Shown in pieces: positions 35,315 to 46,300 of a stretch of DNA of 64,000 nt. The translations under genes were made by a program, and so were the position numbers. The DNA comes from Chrysaora quinquecirrha (taxonomy: Eukaryota > Cnidaria > Scyphozoa > Semaeostomeae > Pelagiidae): contig JACTAT010000039.1 of NCBI GenBank assembly GCA_014526335.1, forward strand, positions 451,926 through 515,925, written 5' to 3'. The notes under the pieces are model-generated. The model did no database searches. It was not told where the DNA came from and saw nothing but the letters and a program-made list of their open reading frames with translations. Positions within the stretch are counted from its first letter, which is position 1. Each line of letters starts with the position of its first letter.

Positions 35315-36277
35315 ATGTCTGCAGTCAAAGTCAGCCCTCTAAATGAAACACAGATCGAAAAAATAAGAAATTATCTTCCGAATGGATATCAAGCATACAC
35401 ATCTTATGTTGAAGCCTCACCAGGAAATTGCATTTTGCCAAAAGCCTATGAAAAATACGCTGACAAAATATTCAATTTTAACATCAGAAATGATGATGTT
35501 TTTGTTAAGGGTTGGATGAAGACTGGCACAAACTGGACGCAAGAGCTTGTTTGGAGTGTGATGAACTATGAAAACATTGATATGGCAAGAAAGATATCTC
35601 TGAATCAAAGAGTGCCAATTTTAGAGAGTGATATGGCGATGGAGACTATTATGAAAGGTGCAGTGAAAGAAGATGTTTTGTTTCTAACCAAGTTTGAAGC
35701 TATGAAATCACCTCGTTTATTCAAAACCCATTTACCGTTTAGTTTACTGCCTCCAAATCTACTAGACAACTGCAAAATCGTGTCATGTCTGCGAAATCCT
35801 AAAGATACCTTTGTATCTCTGTTTCATCACTCTAATCTGTATGCCCCAGGTTTAATTGGGAGCTTAGAGGAATTCTTTGACCGGTTTATGAATGATCTGG
35901 TGGCATATTCACCGTTTTTTGATGCATTGTTGGATATATGGAACAGCAAAGATCATCCCAATATGTGTTTGTTGTTCTATGAAGATATGAAAAGAGATTT
36001 GGCAGGAAATATCAGAAAAGTTGCTGAATTTTTTCAAAGAGATCTACCTGATTGTGCTGTTCGGGATCTGGTTGACAGATTGAGATTCAAGAAAATGCAA
36101 AAAGATGCGCAGCAGTTGAAAGACGATGGAGTTGATTCTGACCCAATGCATCTTGTCTTTCGTAAAGGAGAGATAGGAGATTGGAAGAATCATTTTACTG
36201 AAGAAATGAATGAAAGAATGGATAAGAAAATAGCTGAGAAATTTAAAGACACTGGTCTCAAGTTTACTTATGAGTGA
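35315..36277 (+). CDS. Cytosolic sulfotransferase (SULT family), intronless
   Basis: This 320-aa enzyme would transfer sulfate from PAPS to hydroxyl or amine groups of small molecules in the cytosol. It has the PAPS 5'-phosphosulfate loop KTGTNW (residues 69-74, usually KSGTTW), the FKTHLP catalytic histidine (His139), the 3'-phosphate motif with Arg160 and Ser168, and the C-terminal RKGEIGDWKNHF PAPS loop (283-294). The full length matches a SULT, and the coding region is uninterrupted. An ATG preceded by AAAAAG starts it; sequence like GAGTCGCAG upstream may be a 5' UTR splice acceptor. AATAAA lies about 30 bp past the stop (36,306-36,311). Two broken paralogs follow on the same strand. The acceptor substrate cannot be told. 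Confidence 0.93.
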   Translation: MSAVKVSPLNETQIEKIRNYLPNGYQAYTSYVEASPGNCILPKAYEKYADKIFNFNIRNDDVFVKGWMKTGTNWTQELVWSVMNYENIDMARKISLNQRVPILESDMAMETIMKGAVKEDVLFLTKFEAMKSPRLFKTHLPFSLLPPNLLDNCKIVSCLRNPKDTFVSLFHHSNLYAPGLIGSLEEFFDRFMNDLVAYSPFFDALLDIWNSKDHPNMCLLFYEDMKRDLAGNIRKVAEFFQRDLPDCAVRDLVDRLRFKKMQKDAQQLKDDGVDSDPMHLVFRKGEIGDWKNHFTEEMNERMDKKIAEKFKDTGLKFTYE

Positions 36278-36551
36278 TAGATAATACGAGTATATGTATC
36301 TGAACAATAAATCTGGTGAACGACCTTTGTAACAATTTTTGTAAGTCATCAATATATATTCGCACAGTTTTTGCTTGGATTCTAACGCTCTTTTAGATTT
36401 TGCATTGAATTGTCACACAGTGAAGTGAAAAATCTCTTTTATGGTTTTATCTTTACAATCGTTTTGCAATCAATCATTTATAGATTTCGTCTTTATACAG
36501 TAAACGTATTCTTTTTATAAGAAACTAAAAAATTGATAAAATATTGATCCA

Positions 36552-36665
36552 GTACTGAAAGTTTCTTAAAATTTTCAGATGTGTACTGAAAGTTTCTTAA
36601 AATTTTCAGATGTGTACTGAAAGTTTCTTAAAATTTTCAGATGTGTACTGAAAGTTTCTTAAGAT
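36552..36665 (+). repeat. Four 32-bp tandem repeats
   Basis: GTACTGAAAGTTTCTTAAAA followed by TTTTCAGATGT is repeated four times almost without change. The last copy diverges at AAGATTTTC. Confidence 0.9.
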
Positions 36666-36743
36666 TTTCTTGAATATTCATATTGGCTTGGCAACATAGT
36701 TATTCTGTCTGAATGATGTTCCAAAAACATTTATCGAGCGTAT

Positions 36744-37138
36744 TACACGCATTTTTTTGTAAGGAAGTTCGACTCAGGCTCAGTACTGATAATTCCTTAA
36801 CTCACAGCCAAATTTGAGTGCTCGAAATTCCTTAGCAAGTCCTTAACTTTTATACTCGTTTCTTTAAAATAAACCTAGGGACAAGGAAATATAGGGACAT
36901 AAAAGGTCAGCAGACAAGTAGAAATGAATACTAATGAAAAGCCATTGACAATAAGTATTGCTTGCTCTTTTTATACATGTAAAGCATCAGTTTAATAAGA
37001 CTTCATCCTCGACTTCATCTTTTTTATTAGATTCAGATTCCTTAATAGTCTCCGATCCAGTACTGGAATTCCTTAAGTTTTTGCCTATCCGAGTACTACC
37101 TTCCTTATAAAGCACTTCCTTATAAAAAAATGCGTGTA
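36744..37138. mobile_element. Inner MITE nested in 36,501-37,322
   Basis: The inverted ends TACACGCATTTTTTTGTAAG and CTTATAAAAAAATGCGTGTA carry TA borders. It belongs to the same loose family (TATAAGAA/TTCTTA) as 28,480-28,837. Confidence 0.75.
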
Positions 37139-37379
37139 GTATCCATATGGGTTGCTTTATTGCAGACGAGACAAGAGAAATAAAAATAAAAGAAAATTTT
37201 TCGCTGTCTAAGGTGAAAAGTTTCCTACGTAAGAAGTTTCAAGCACTGGAGTCTCTTGAATTTTAGGCGATTCGAGAGTCTGAGTTTCCTATAAAGAGTT
37301 TCTTATAAAAAGAAGACGTGTACTCGAAACTCCAATACTGACTTTTAAATTTGCTGTCATTCCGTCGTTCCGTTCTATT

Positions 37380-37950
37380 TTGATCTGTGTGAACAAAGAA
37401 ATGATCACCTGTTGTGCATTGTGCAATGTAATTTTGGTGGTCATCGAAGTTCCCGTTCCATTCTCATTTCATTCCTGTTCCATTCCCGTTCCAATCCTGT
37501 CCCATTCACAGGTCACGGTTCACAGGTCACGGTCCGAGGCACATGACACAAGGTCACGTGTCTGAGTTCGTTGCCACAGAAAGGAGAGTCAACCAAAAGG
37601 CTCAATCAAGCGATTTCCTGTGTCTAAATAAGTAATAAAAAAAATAAAATAAATAAAAGAAAAGAAAAGAAGAAGAAGAAGAAGAAGAAGAAGAAGAAGG
37701 AGAAGAAAAATAAAAATGACGTTTAAAGCCTTGCACTTTTTCAGTTTGAGAAATTGAATTATTTGATGTGCTCAGTTCATCTTGAACTGAAGTGGGCTTT
37801 GAGAATTACCGCAATTACCGCAATACAAAGGCTTTTCAAAGGCTTTCCGTCAGCTTCCTATTATGTGTCGTTTTGCTGCAGCTAAATTGCGAGCATTGCG
37901 AAGAAAGACCTCAGTTCAGAGGGGTTTTTTTCAGGGCTGACAAAAGATTA
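37380..37950. other. Intergenic: TTCC-rich and AAG microsatellites
   Basis: CATTCCCGTTCC-type repeats (about 37,450-37,505), GTCACGGTTCACAGGTCACG (37,512-37,532) and an AAGAAG run (about 37,670-37,705) precede the second SULT copy. No exon is seen. Confidence 0.5.
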
Positions 37951-37954
37951 AAAG

Positions 37955-40198
37955 ATGTCTGGAATCAAATGCTGTTCTCTCAATGAAGTTCTAAATGAAG
38001 CTCAGATCAAACAACTGAATAGTTGTCATCCAGAAGAATTTACGCCCTCCATAATTGCTTTACCTGGGAATTACATTATGCCAAGACCATACGAAAAGTA
38101 TGCTGACAAAATATTCAACTTCGAAGTTCGAAATGATGATATATTTGTTCACGGTTGGATTAAAACTGGAACGAACTGGACGCAAGAGCTTGTTTGGAGT
38201 GTGATGAATTATGAAAACATTGAAATAGCAAGTGAGACACCTCTCCATGAAAGAGCGCCAGCATTAGAGATGGACATGGTGAGGGAAATGATGTGTGGTG
38301 AGACTGAGACCTTCGAGGACTCGATTATTGACAAATACGAGTTCATGAACTCACCACGTATTTTCAAAACACACTTGCCCTATGCTCTGCTGCCTCCAAA
38401 GCTGCTGGAAAACTGCAAGGTTGTGACATGTTTGCGAAATCCTAAGGATATCTTTGTTTCTCTATATCATTATTATGACAAGATAACACCAGACAGTTTT
38501 AATTTGGATTTTGAGGCACTCCTTGACTCATTGATGGATGACTTGTTTACATATTGTCCATATTGGGATACAACTTTGGAGCAAGTTTTTACATGCATCA
38601 TACGTTTAATTAATGTTCATGATCAGTATGTACTCATACATATGAAAAGTGATATTGATATTATGCTAGTCTAGTTAGAGATATCTTGATATGCATTCAT
38701 ATCATAATGTAATCCAAGTTAACTAGACTAACAGCTAAAAGTAGCATACTACATTACAATCTAAGAATAGTCAAGTAACTAGATCATTTTACAGACTATT
38801 CAGAATTCAAGATTGATACACATTCACACCAAATCTTGAAATAATCTCACGTAACAATGGAATCATATTCATTGATATGTATTGTAACACTGAAATTCAA
38901 ATAACTTGCTAAAGTTGAACTGAATCAGTACAATTCTAAATGTGATCAGCATCTAGATGATTGCAGAAAGTAATTAGCAATCTAGATCTTAAAGTCATCA
39001 CAAATGACTCACTTACCATCTTGAGCAACATGTTAAACATCTCAATTAGCATACAAGAGTTCAATATTCTTAATTCACTAACAGATTGAACATTGTTGAA
39101 GCTACACTAATCTAGTATAGATACATACCTGAAGAATTAAATTGTTAATGACGAGGATTAATCACTATGCTCTAAATATTGCACGACTTATGTACCACTG
39201 CACATCTGATCTATTAAGTTAACGATATACCAAGTATACAGACACTATACAACATTGAATAGCACTTCTATTAAACATTTAATGCAAATCTGAATAACAG
39301 AATTCATATGAGTACAACAGCTATTAAATTCCTGATATACATATCTAGTAATCAAATATTAGTAATATATTCTGAACATCTATGAATACTTATTTGGTAC
39401 AAATTTATTATTCATGACTGCAAGTAAGATTTACATAGCTTAGATCATTGAATATGTACAACATAAGTATCTATTGAATGAAATCATTACCTAGTAAAGA
39501 TATTAAAATTATGTCAATTATGAAGCTTAACATTCATCAATGCTGTATGATCTAAATAAGTGAAATTTTTTAACAATATACTGAGTCAAATGACAGTATT
39601 TGAACTGCATCAAGTGATTTAGTTGTACAGTATTATTCAAGTCTCAGTTAGCATTTAGCTGACAGCATAGACTATCAGAATATAATACTCATTCATAGAC
39701 TAATAATTGACTCATGATACATGATTTACTGCTCAAATCTTAGCTAACTATGCAATTGAACAGCTTGCACAGGTAAAGTTTGAGATCAGCTATGCTCACA
39801 TAGATTTACCACATAGAATTATAATCATCATGACATATGATATAACATATTAGATAATTGAATCAATATTGGTTAGTTGAAGTTTTGTGTTGGCTCCATA
39901 TAGTAGCAGTATGTGTCAGGCTTCGAAGTTGTCTTGCATCACTGCCGCAATGTTCGATTGCATTTGCATTTCTGGAACTTAATAGATTTGGCATGTTCAA
40001 ATTGGTTATTAAATGACTTCAATGCATGTACTTCACTTATGATTACTGTGCATTTTGATTGCATTATTATAACTTTCATGATCAAAAGGAGAGATAGGAG
40101 ATTGGAAGAATCATTTTACTAAAGAAATGAATGAAAGAATGGATAAGAAAATAGCTGAGAAATTTAAAGACACTGGTCTGAAGTTTACTTATGAGTGA
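37955..40198 (+). pseudogene. Broken sulfotransferase copy 2
   Basis: The 5' part (37,955 to about 38,587) reads as SULT from MSGIKCCSLNE through the KTGTNW loop, KTHLP and CLRNPKDIFVS to YWDTTLEQ, about 211 residues. The frame then runs into unrelated A+T-rich DNA and stops at 38,674. The last 37 codons of a SULT (GEIGDWKNHFTKEMNERMDK to the stop) reappear at 40,085-40,198. About 75 middle codons are missing and about 1.5 kb of foreign sequence is present. The surviving 3' piece is nearly identical to copy 1, while the 5' part is clearly more diverged, suggesting conversion or a separate duplication. A spliced truncated product cannot be excluded. Confidence 0.8.
38690..39880. other. Compositionally uniform A+T-rich insertion in SULT copy 2
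   Basis: About 1.2 kb with very few CpG, GG or CC steps and few homopolymers, unlike its neighbours. No frame, tandem period or terminal repeat is apparent. It separates the two ends of the broken SULT copy 2. Confidence 0.5.
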
Positions 40199-40509
40199 CA
40201 ATACAAGTATATGTATCAGTTGAACAGTTTATCTAGTGACCAGCCTTTAGAACAATTTTCAATTTTTGTAAGTCATTCCTCAATCCCATATTCAATTTTG
40301 TGAACAACCAACAAATAATCAAAAGATATGTTTCAAGATTTAAAACTTGCTTTTCTTTTTCAACTTCATTTTTGACTCTCAGACCCCTTATTCCATTGTT
40401 ACAGTACTTATGGTATTCTGTTCTATGCATGCATTCCTTGTATTTGGATCTTCCAGGGAATCCACACTACTACTACCTAACTACCTATCCTAAGTGATGG
40501 CAATACACA

Positions 40510-40615
40510 CAGAGAGGATTCCCTTATTCAAGATGTCCTCCATCTTACAGAAAAATGTGACAGCAACCCAGACCTCTTTGAAAAGGTGAAGGTCTATTGG
40601 CCTTCAATCGATACC
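40510..40615 (-). mobile_element. Fragment of the GTGGAACC-ended element
   Basis: GAGAGGATTCCCTTA, CAGAAAAATGT and GACCTCTTTGAAAAGG in this order match the right arm of 23,751-24,345. Truncated at both ends. Confidence 0.7.
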
Positions 40616-40624
40616 ATTGAATTC

Positions 40625-41230
40625 AAAAAATCGATTCCATTATTCCATTCCAACACTCTATTTTGTTGATCCATTCCATCGCTCCATTTTGACAATGCAT
40701 TCCAACACTCTATTCCGTTGATCCATTCCATCGTTCCATTCCAGCACTCGATTCAATTGATCCATTCCATCACTCCATTCCTTCATTCCATTCCAGCATT
40801 ACATTCCATCATTCCATTCCAACACTCCATTCTGTTGATTCCATTCCATCACTCTGTTCCTTTATTCCATTCCATCACTCCATTTTATCATTCCATTCCA
40901 ACACTCCATTCTGTTGATCCATTCCATCACTCCATTCCTTCATTCCATTCCATCACTCCATTCTATCATTCCATTCCAACACTCAATTCTGATGATCCAT
41001 TGAATCACTCCATTCCATCATTCCATTCCATTACTCCATTCTGTTGATCCATTCCATCACTCCATTCCTTCATTACATTCCATCACTCCATTCTGACATT
41101 CCATTCCATAAATCCTTTCCATCATTCCATTCCAGCACTCTATTCCGTCATTTCATTCCAAAAATCCTTTCTATCATTCCATAAATCATTCCTTCAATCC
41201 ATTATACCATTTCATTCCATCATTTCATAT
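40625..41230 (+). repeat. CATTC/ATTCC satellite-like array
   Basis: CCATTCCATCACTCCATTCC and variants fill about 600 bp, with a longer unit (CATTCCAACACTCCATTCTG then TTGATC) recurring. The same pentamer occurs at both tips of the fold-back element (3900-3955 and 7250-7310). Confidence 0.9.
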
Positions 41231-41455
41231 CCCATCTTTTACAGATAGCCGTTGCTATTTGAAAATTCACCAAGCAGACAATCTCAAATTCATAGGTGAA
41301 TGTAATCTTAAACTGTTTCAAAGACATAAAAGTGAAAAAGAACAAAGCGAAATTCAAACGAAAACCAGAAACACCAGGAAAAACAATTTTGTGATCTGAT
41401 TTCATTTGGACTTTATCCTCAACTCTCTCCCTCTCTGTCTGACAAAAGATTAGAG

Positions 41456-41815
41456 ATGTCCGGAATCAAATTCAGTTCTCTAAATGAGGCTCAGATTAAA
41501 CGATTGACAAGTTATCATCAAATAGAGTATGCACCCTACGTTGTTGCTTCACCAGGAAACTACATTTTGCCAATACCATACGAAAAGTATGTTGACAAAA
41601 TATTCAACTTCGCAGTTCGAAATTATGATATATTCATTCATGGCTGGATGAAAACTGGAACGAACTGGACACAAGAGCTTGTTTGGAGTGTGATGAATTA
41701 TGAAAACATTGAAATAGCAAGTGAGACACCTCTCCATGAAAGAGCGCCACTTTTAGAGAGTGATATGGCGAAGGAAATTTTTGGTGAGACATCTGAGGAT
41801 TTGATTATGACCAGA
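41456..41815 (+). pseudogene. Truncated sulfotransferase copy 3
   Basis: The start MSGIKFSSLNEAQIKR through KTGTNWTQELVWSVMNYENI to EDLIM aligns with copies 1 and 2. After about 118 residues the sequence switches into a dispersed repeat (41,812-41,980) and stops at 41,860. The catalytic histidine and the 3'-phosphate and C-terminal PAPS motifs are absent, so no enzyme is expected. The nucleotide sequence is closest to copy 2. Confidence 0.85.
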
Positions 41816-41980
41816 GTCCAGAAAAGTGTTCAACCTTCCTCCAGACAAAAATACCCCTAGCTGAAAACCTTCCTCACTAAACAATGAAAAATAGGCGTGT
41901 CTTAGGTGTGGCATCAGATTTTCTTTTGTTCTAACTGACCTTTCCTCCGGTGACCGTAATGACCGTGTGACCGTAACTTT
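41812..41980 (+). repeat. Dispersed repeat that truncates SULT copy 3
   Basis: GTCCAG-AAAGTGTT-AACCTT, CAGACAAAAAT, TAGCTG-AAACCTTCC and GGTGTGGCAT recur in the same order at 49,645-49,820 in a DnaJ intron. Its left edge is where SULT homology ends, so it probably inserted or was joined there. Confidence 0.75.
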
Positions 41981-42125
41981 TCTTGCACTGCTCTGAACCA
42001 AAAGACAGCAAAATTTGAGAAGTATCATGTCTACCATTGATGTCTTCTGACACAATGTAGTCCTCACTTCCATTTTCATACAACACCATAAATGCACCAG
42101 GATTGGCTCGATTTAATGGTTTATG
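41937..42125 (-). CDS. Candidate orphan exon, unknown protein
   Basis: An open frame reading HKPLNRANPGAFMVLYENGS through SEDINGRHDTSQILLSFGSE ends at a plausible donor (GGAAAG|GTCAGT, about 41,937). An in-frame stop lies just upstream, so it needs an acceptor or a start near 42,125. The peptide has natural-looking composition but no family I recognise and no partner exons. It may be a fragment of a captured gene or transposon. Confidence 0.25.
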
Positions 42126-42419
42126 CAAATATATTGAGCGGTTTTACGGTTTCCAGACCCCCAAAACACCCCTCAGCCAAGTGAACTGGTTTTGCGATCG
42201 TTGGGTCATTTTCATGCGTCTTGAAGCGAGAAATCTTTGCGCGTGAAAGCGTGAATCAAACTCCAGTGTGTCGCGTGAAATGCCTTAGTCGATGGCTCGT
42301 GATTTTGTGATTTACATGTTTGCGTAGATTGCAATGAATATAATTGAATTGAATTTTGGGACAAATTTGCGTGGTTGGAAAAATACCAAAATGATCGTCA
42401 TGCATATACCCCAAAATAC

Positions 42420-43050
42420 TCACAGATACCTCCCAATGCAACTGATGATATCCCTCCACGCTACTGAATATCCTCCACACTACTGAGCATCCAGCACACT
42501 ACTGGTGATGCCTCCCCGAAAGCATCATGATATTTCTCCAAACTACTAATGATATTCACCCACACTGCTGAGCATCCCCAACGCTACGCAAAAATAACCC
42601 TCTACATAACTGAACATCCCCCACACTACCCACAGACGCCTTCTCATGCAGCTCATGATATTCCTCCACGCCACTGAATATCCCCCACACTACTGATAAT
42701 GCCTCCTCGAAAGCATCATGATATAACTCCGAATTACTGATGATATCCCCCCACATTACTGAACATCCCCAACGCTACTCAGAGATAACTCTGTACACTA
42801 CTGAACATCCTGCACACTACTCACAGATGCCTTCCAATGCAACTGATGATATCCACCCGCGCTACTGAATATCTCCCACATTATTGATGATGCCCATGCC
42901 TTCTCGAAGCATAATGATATCCCTCCGAACTACTGATGATGATATCCCCCACATTACTGAACATCCTGAACACTACTCAGAGATACCTCCCCAGACAACT
43001 CATGATATAATACCTACACGGTAGTGAATACCTCCGCACTACTGCAAATC
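42420..43050. repeat. Diverged CCACACTACTGA minisatellite
   Basis: Units such as CCCCACACTACTGA, ATGATATCC and CCTCC-CA recur with ACTGAACATCC spacing. A longer unit of roughly 190 bp is suggested by repeated GCAACTGATGATATCC, CTACTGAATAT and CTCGAAAGCATCATGATAT blocks. It is related to 523-1346. Confidence 0.8.
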
Positions 43051-43218
43051 TGCACCTTTGATCAAAAAAGTAATTCAGCAAAGGTCTTAAAGTTCTTACA
43101 TTAACGAGATAAGGAAATACCACAAGTCATGTCAGTTTTATTCAGTACAAAATCTATTTCGATATTAGAAGCATACAGTACTTTGTTTGCAAATAAATTT
43201 TTTTAAAGTTGATTGAAA

Positions 43219-43346
43219 TCATCCGGCGCTTTTTCGTTCTTTTTTCGGTTCTTCCTCCTGTTCTGGTTCTGAATCGCCACAAAATTTCTTTTTTAACTTT
43301 TCGAAAATCCCTTCATTTTCTTCAAAATTTTGCTTTGATTTTGCTT
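43219..43346 (-). other. DNAJA3: DnaJ alternative last exon B (soluble tail)
   Basis: The acceptor TTCTCTAG precedes AA, which completes the phase-1 Glu codon left by exon 45,620-45,711. It encodes a charged tail with EGIFEKLKKKFCGD, matching the SKLKK-type C-terminus known in DNAJA3, then KKERKSAG and TGA (43,219-43,221). AATAAA lies about 77 bp downstream (43,137-43,142, minus strand). Confidence 0.8.
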
Positions 43347-46300
43347 CTAGAGAACATGGAAAAGGCAGAGTGAAATTGCTAGCGACAGACAACTTTCACT
43401 GGCCAAACGACAGAAACATTTCATTGAACTGGGACGAAAAACTAACACTTTGTTCTACTGCCCAATTCGAGGTCAAACTTTTTATGCACAACGAAATTTT
43501 AGCTACAAAAGCACTGGCAACACTGTTGGTCAAACATAATCATAATCATAATCATAATAAAAAAACAATAATCGTCACACACATTGAACTTTGTCAAAAA
43601 CATTGCGAAAAAAATTTCAGCTTACTCTTGCTGGTGAATAAAACTTTTTGCTATCTGGCAAAACAACGCTCAAACACTGCTTGATAAGCAAATTTTTAAT
43701 GTTTGGCAAACAATGTTTGATTGTTTGGCCACAGCTTAAAACTGCCGGCTTTGTGGCCTGTCAGTTTATTACTTTTCAACCAAACAAGCAAGTTCACAGA
43801 ATTGATGATTTCGCATTTTACAGGAAGAATTAAGCTAAAATGTTTTCCCCTGACATGAGAAATAGACAAAGTTACTAAGAGCATCATTTTTTTTCGGTTA
43901 TTTTAATCAGATATCTATCAACAAATACAAACAAAACCCTAAAGCTATAGCCATTATTGGGAGAGTTTTAAACAGAGGTTTGATGGCCTGTTCACGTTCT
44001 TTCGAAAAGTCCTGCCAAGGGTATTCATTTGTTATCAGGTTTATCCAAAAATTGTATGGTTTAAATTTCTTCCGAGGTCGTTCTAAAATAAAAACAGGAG
44101 CTTAATTAGGCCGTAGAAGAATCGGAACTCCTCATTTTTAGGAAAGAAAACTTTGTTGGAGGATCAAAAAAAAATTGGAAATGATTGCCTTGAAAATTGT
44201 ATGATAAACGCGGCCCATGTTTTGGAGTTTTTCCTTTTACAAAACCATCATAAGGCGACGCAAGCCCGTTTCTTCGTTATTTTTAGTACAAAATAACTTC
44301 ATAGCCTAATCGTTCTGTTTAAGTCTCTCCCAAACTCTTTAGCCTGTATGTCACTCTCTTATGGTAGTACTGCATGTTTTCTATATGTTGAAGTACACAA
44401 ATACAAACGCGGTAGCTACCAATAATTAGTAGTTTTCACTTTCCGTTTCAAAACAGATCATATTTAGCGAATTCTCTGTTCATTCTCTGGCAACTTATCT
44501 CGCATAAGCCGAGCTGATAGCAAACCAAGTATTGCTCTATTGCTCTTAGACCATGACGTGAAGAAAGCTCTTCGTCATTTTTCCTAATGTACTTCATGTA
44601 ATGTACGGAAATGTACTTTATTTGTAAATTATGTTCCATATCAGATGTTGGGCATTTTACTTTCATCGGCGACAAGTTGCGCTCGCGCCATCAATCCAAT
44701 CACTTAACTCTGACCTGACGTCTGATGTGGGACAGAATCTAGTATATATTCCATTAGTTATTTAAATGTTTGTAGTTGTATTTAGTATAACGATGTCTGT
44801 CTTTTTGTATTGGCCATGAGGTACTCATTGTCTTTCGCTCCCCATGGTATCGTACCTGTAGTCTTGTATAGTGATTAGTAATGTAAAGTAAAATTTAAGA
44901 TGTGTTGTACATTTTCTATATTTGTATACAAAAAACTTTTCCTAATGGCCAGACCAGAAACCTCATCGTTTCGTAGATCATTGGCATATAAAGCCAAAGG
45001 TGTCTAGGCCGATTTCCACTTCGTTCCCATTCGCTGTTCTCGGTAAAGGCCGATTTCCACTTCGTTCCCATTCGCTGTTCTCACTAAAGGCCGATTTGCA
45101 CTTCGTTCCCATTCGCTGTTCTCGCTAAAGGCCGATTTCCACTTCTTTCCCATTCGCTGTTCTCACTAAAGGCCGATTTCCACTTCGTTCCCATTCGCTG
45201 CTCTCGCTAAAGGCCGATTTCAACTTCGTTCTCATTCGCTGTTCTCGCTAAAGGCCGACTGCAACTTCGTTCCCATTCGCTGTTCTCGCAAAGCGAACTC
45301 GCTGTTCGCCGTTCACTTCCGAACAGAAAAAGGCCTTCGCCGAGCGAAAGATCAAAATTAATCAACGAAAAACGCATGGGCGAAATACCGTTTTGTCTAC
45401 AACAACTTCTGATATTCCTAACAGGATTTGTCCAATTTCCCTGACTTTCGCTCCTGTGTTTTGCTTACATTGAATTGAATTGATGTTGTTGTTGTTCGCT
45501 TCAGTGAGCGTCTGTTTAGCAATTCAATTCAATAACTCACTGCGATAACTACGACTCAGGTAATAAGTCTAATTCCTTACACTGTTATTCCAAATTCTAT
45601 GAATGAAAAATAGACTCACCCTTTCTTTCTACGCCATCAACAGTTCCACTTATATCATCATCAAGTTCGGCAAATGCAGAGATCAAAGCTTTCTGTTTTT
45701 CACTAATGTATCTGGTAAGATAAACACAAGAGCTCTATAACTTACACACGTTTTTATTTCATAGAAACCCTAGCTCAAGATCTAGTTCCAAAAGTTCCTC
45801 GAGACCTCGACCCTGGCTGTGACGCTACCGTGGCTGGACTTGAACCCTGACCACACTGAGCTCCTGACACTGCGAGTCAGCTGGATTACACCACGACGCC
45901 ACAGCAACTTCAGGCTAAGAGCGTGTCTGCAAACAACAATGATTAGGAACCTCTTGGACAGGAGGCTCAATAAAATAAAATTGGGGTAAATGAATCGCAC
46001 TCCTTGTGAGATAAAGGCGTGAGGAGGAGTTTTATCTGTAATTTCGGGCTTCTCCGTTGAAGGTGCATGATAAAACGCTTGTGTTTCGGTAGGCTTCTTA
46101 CCAGGGGCGTCTAGCAGGGAAAATGAAATCGTACTGGTTGAAAGAAATAAAGAGTGCAGCACGAGCAGCAAAACGTTGTCGCAGGCAGTGAAAAGACCGT
46201 AGAAACGAAGATGCGTTATTTACCACGCGAAGATATGTTGATATATTCTATTTCTCTGGATTTTGTTTCTTTTCAAATCACGCTCCTCGGTTTGTCATTC

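Larger units (their letters stand above)
36501..37322. mobile_element. Outer MITE (nested pair)
   Basis: The left end TAAACGTATTCTTTTTATAA is inverted at the right as TTATAAAAAGAAGACGTGTA. TA borders both sides. A second element (36,744-37,138) sits inside it, and a four-fold 32-bp repeat lies near the left end. Confidence 0.7.
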
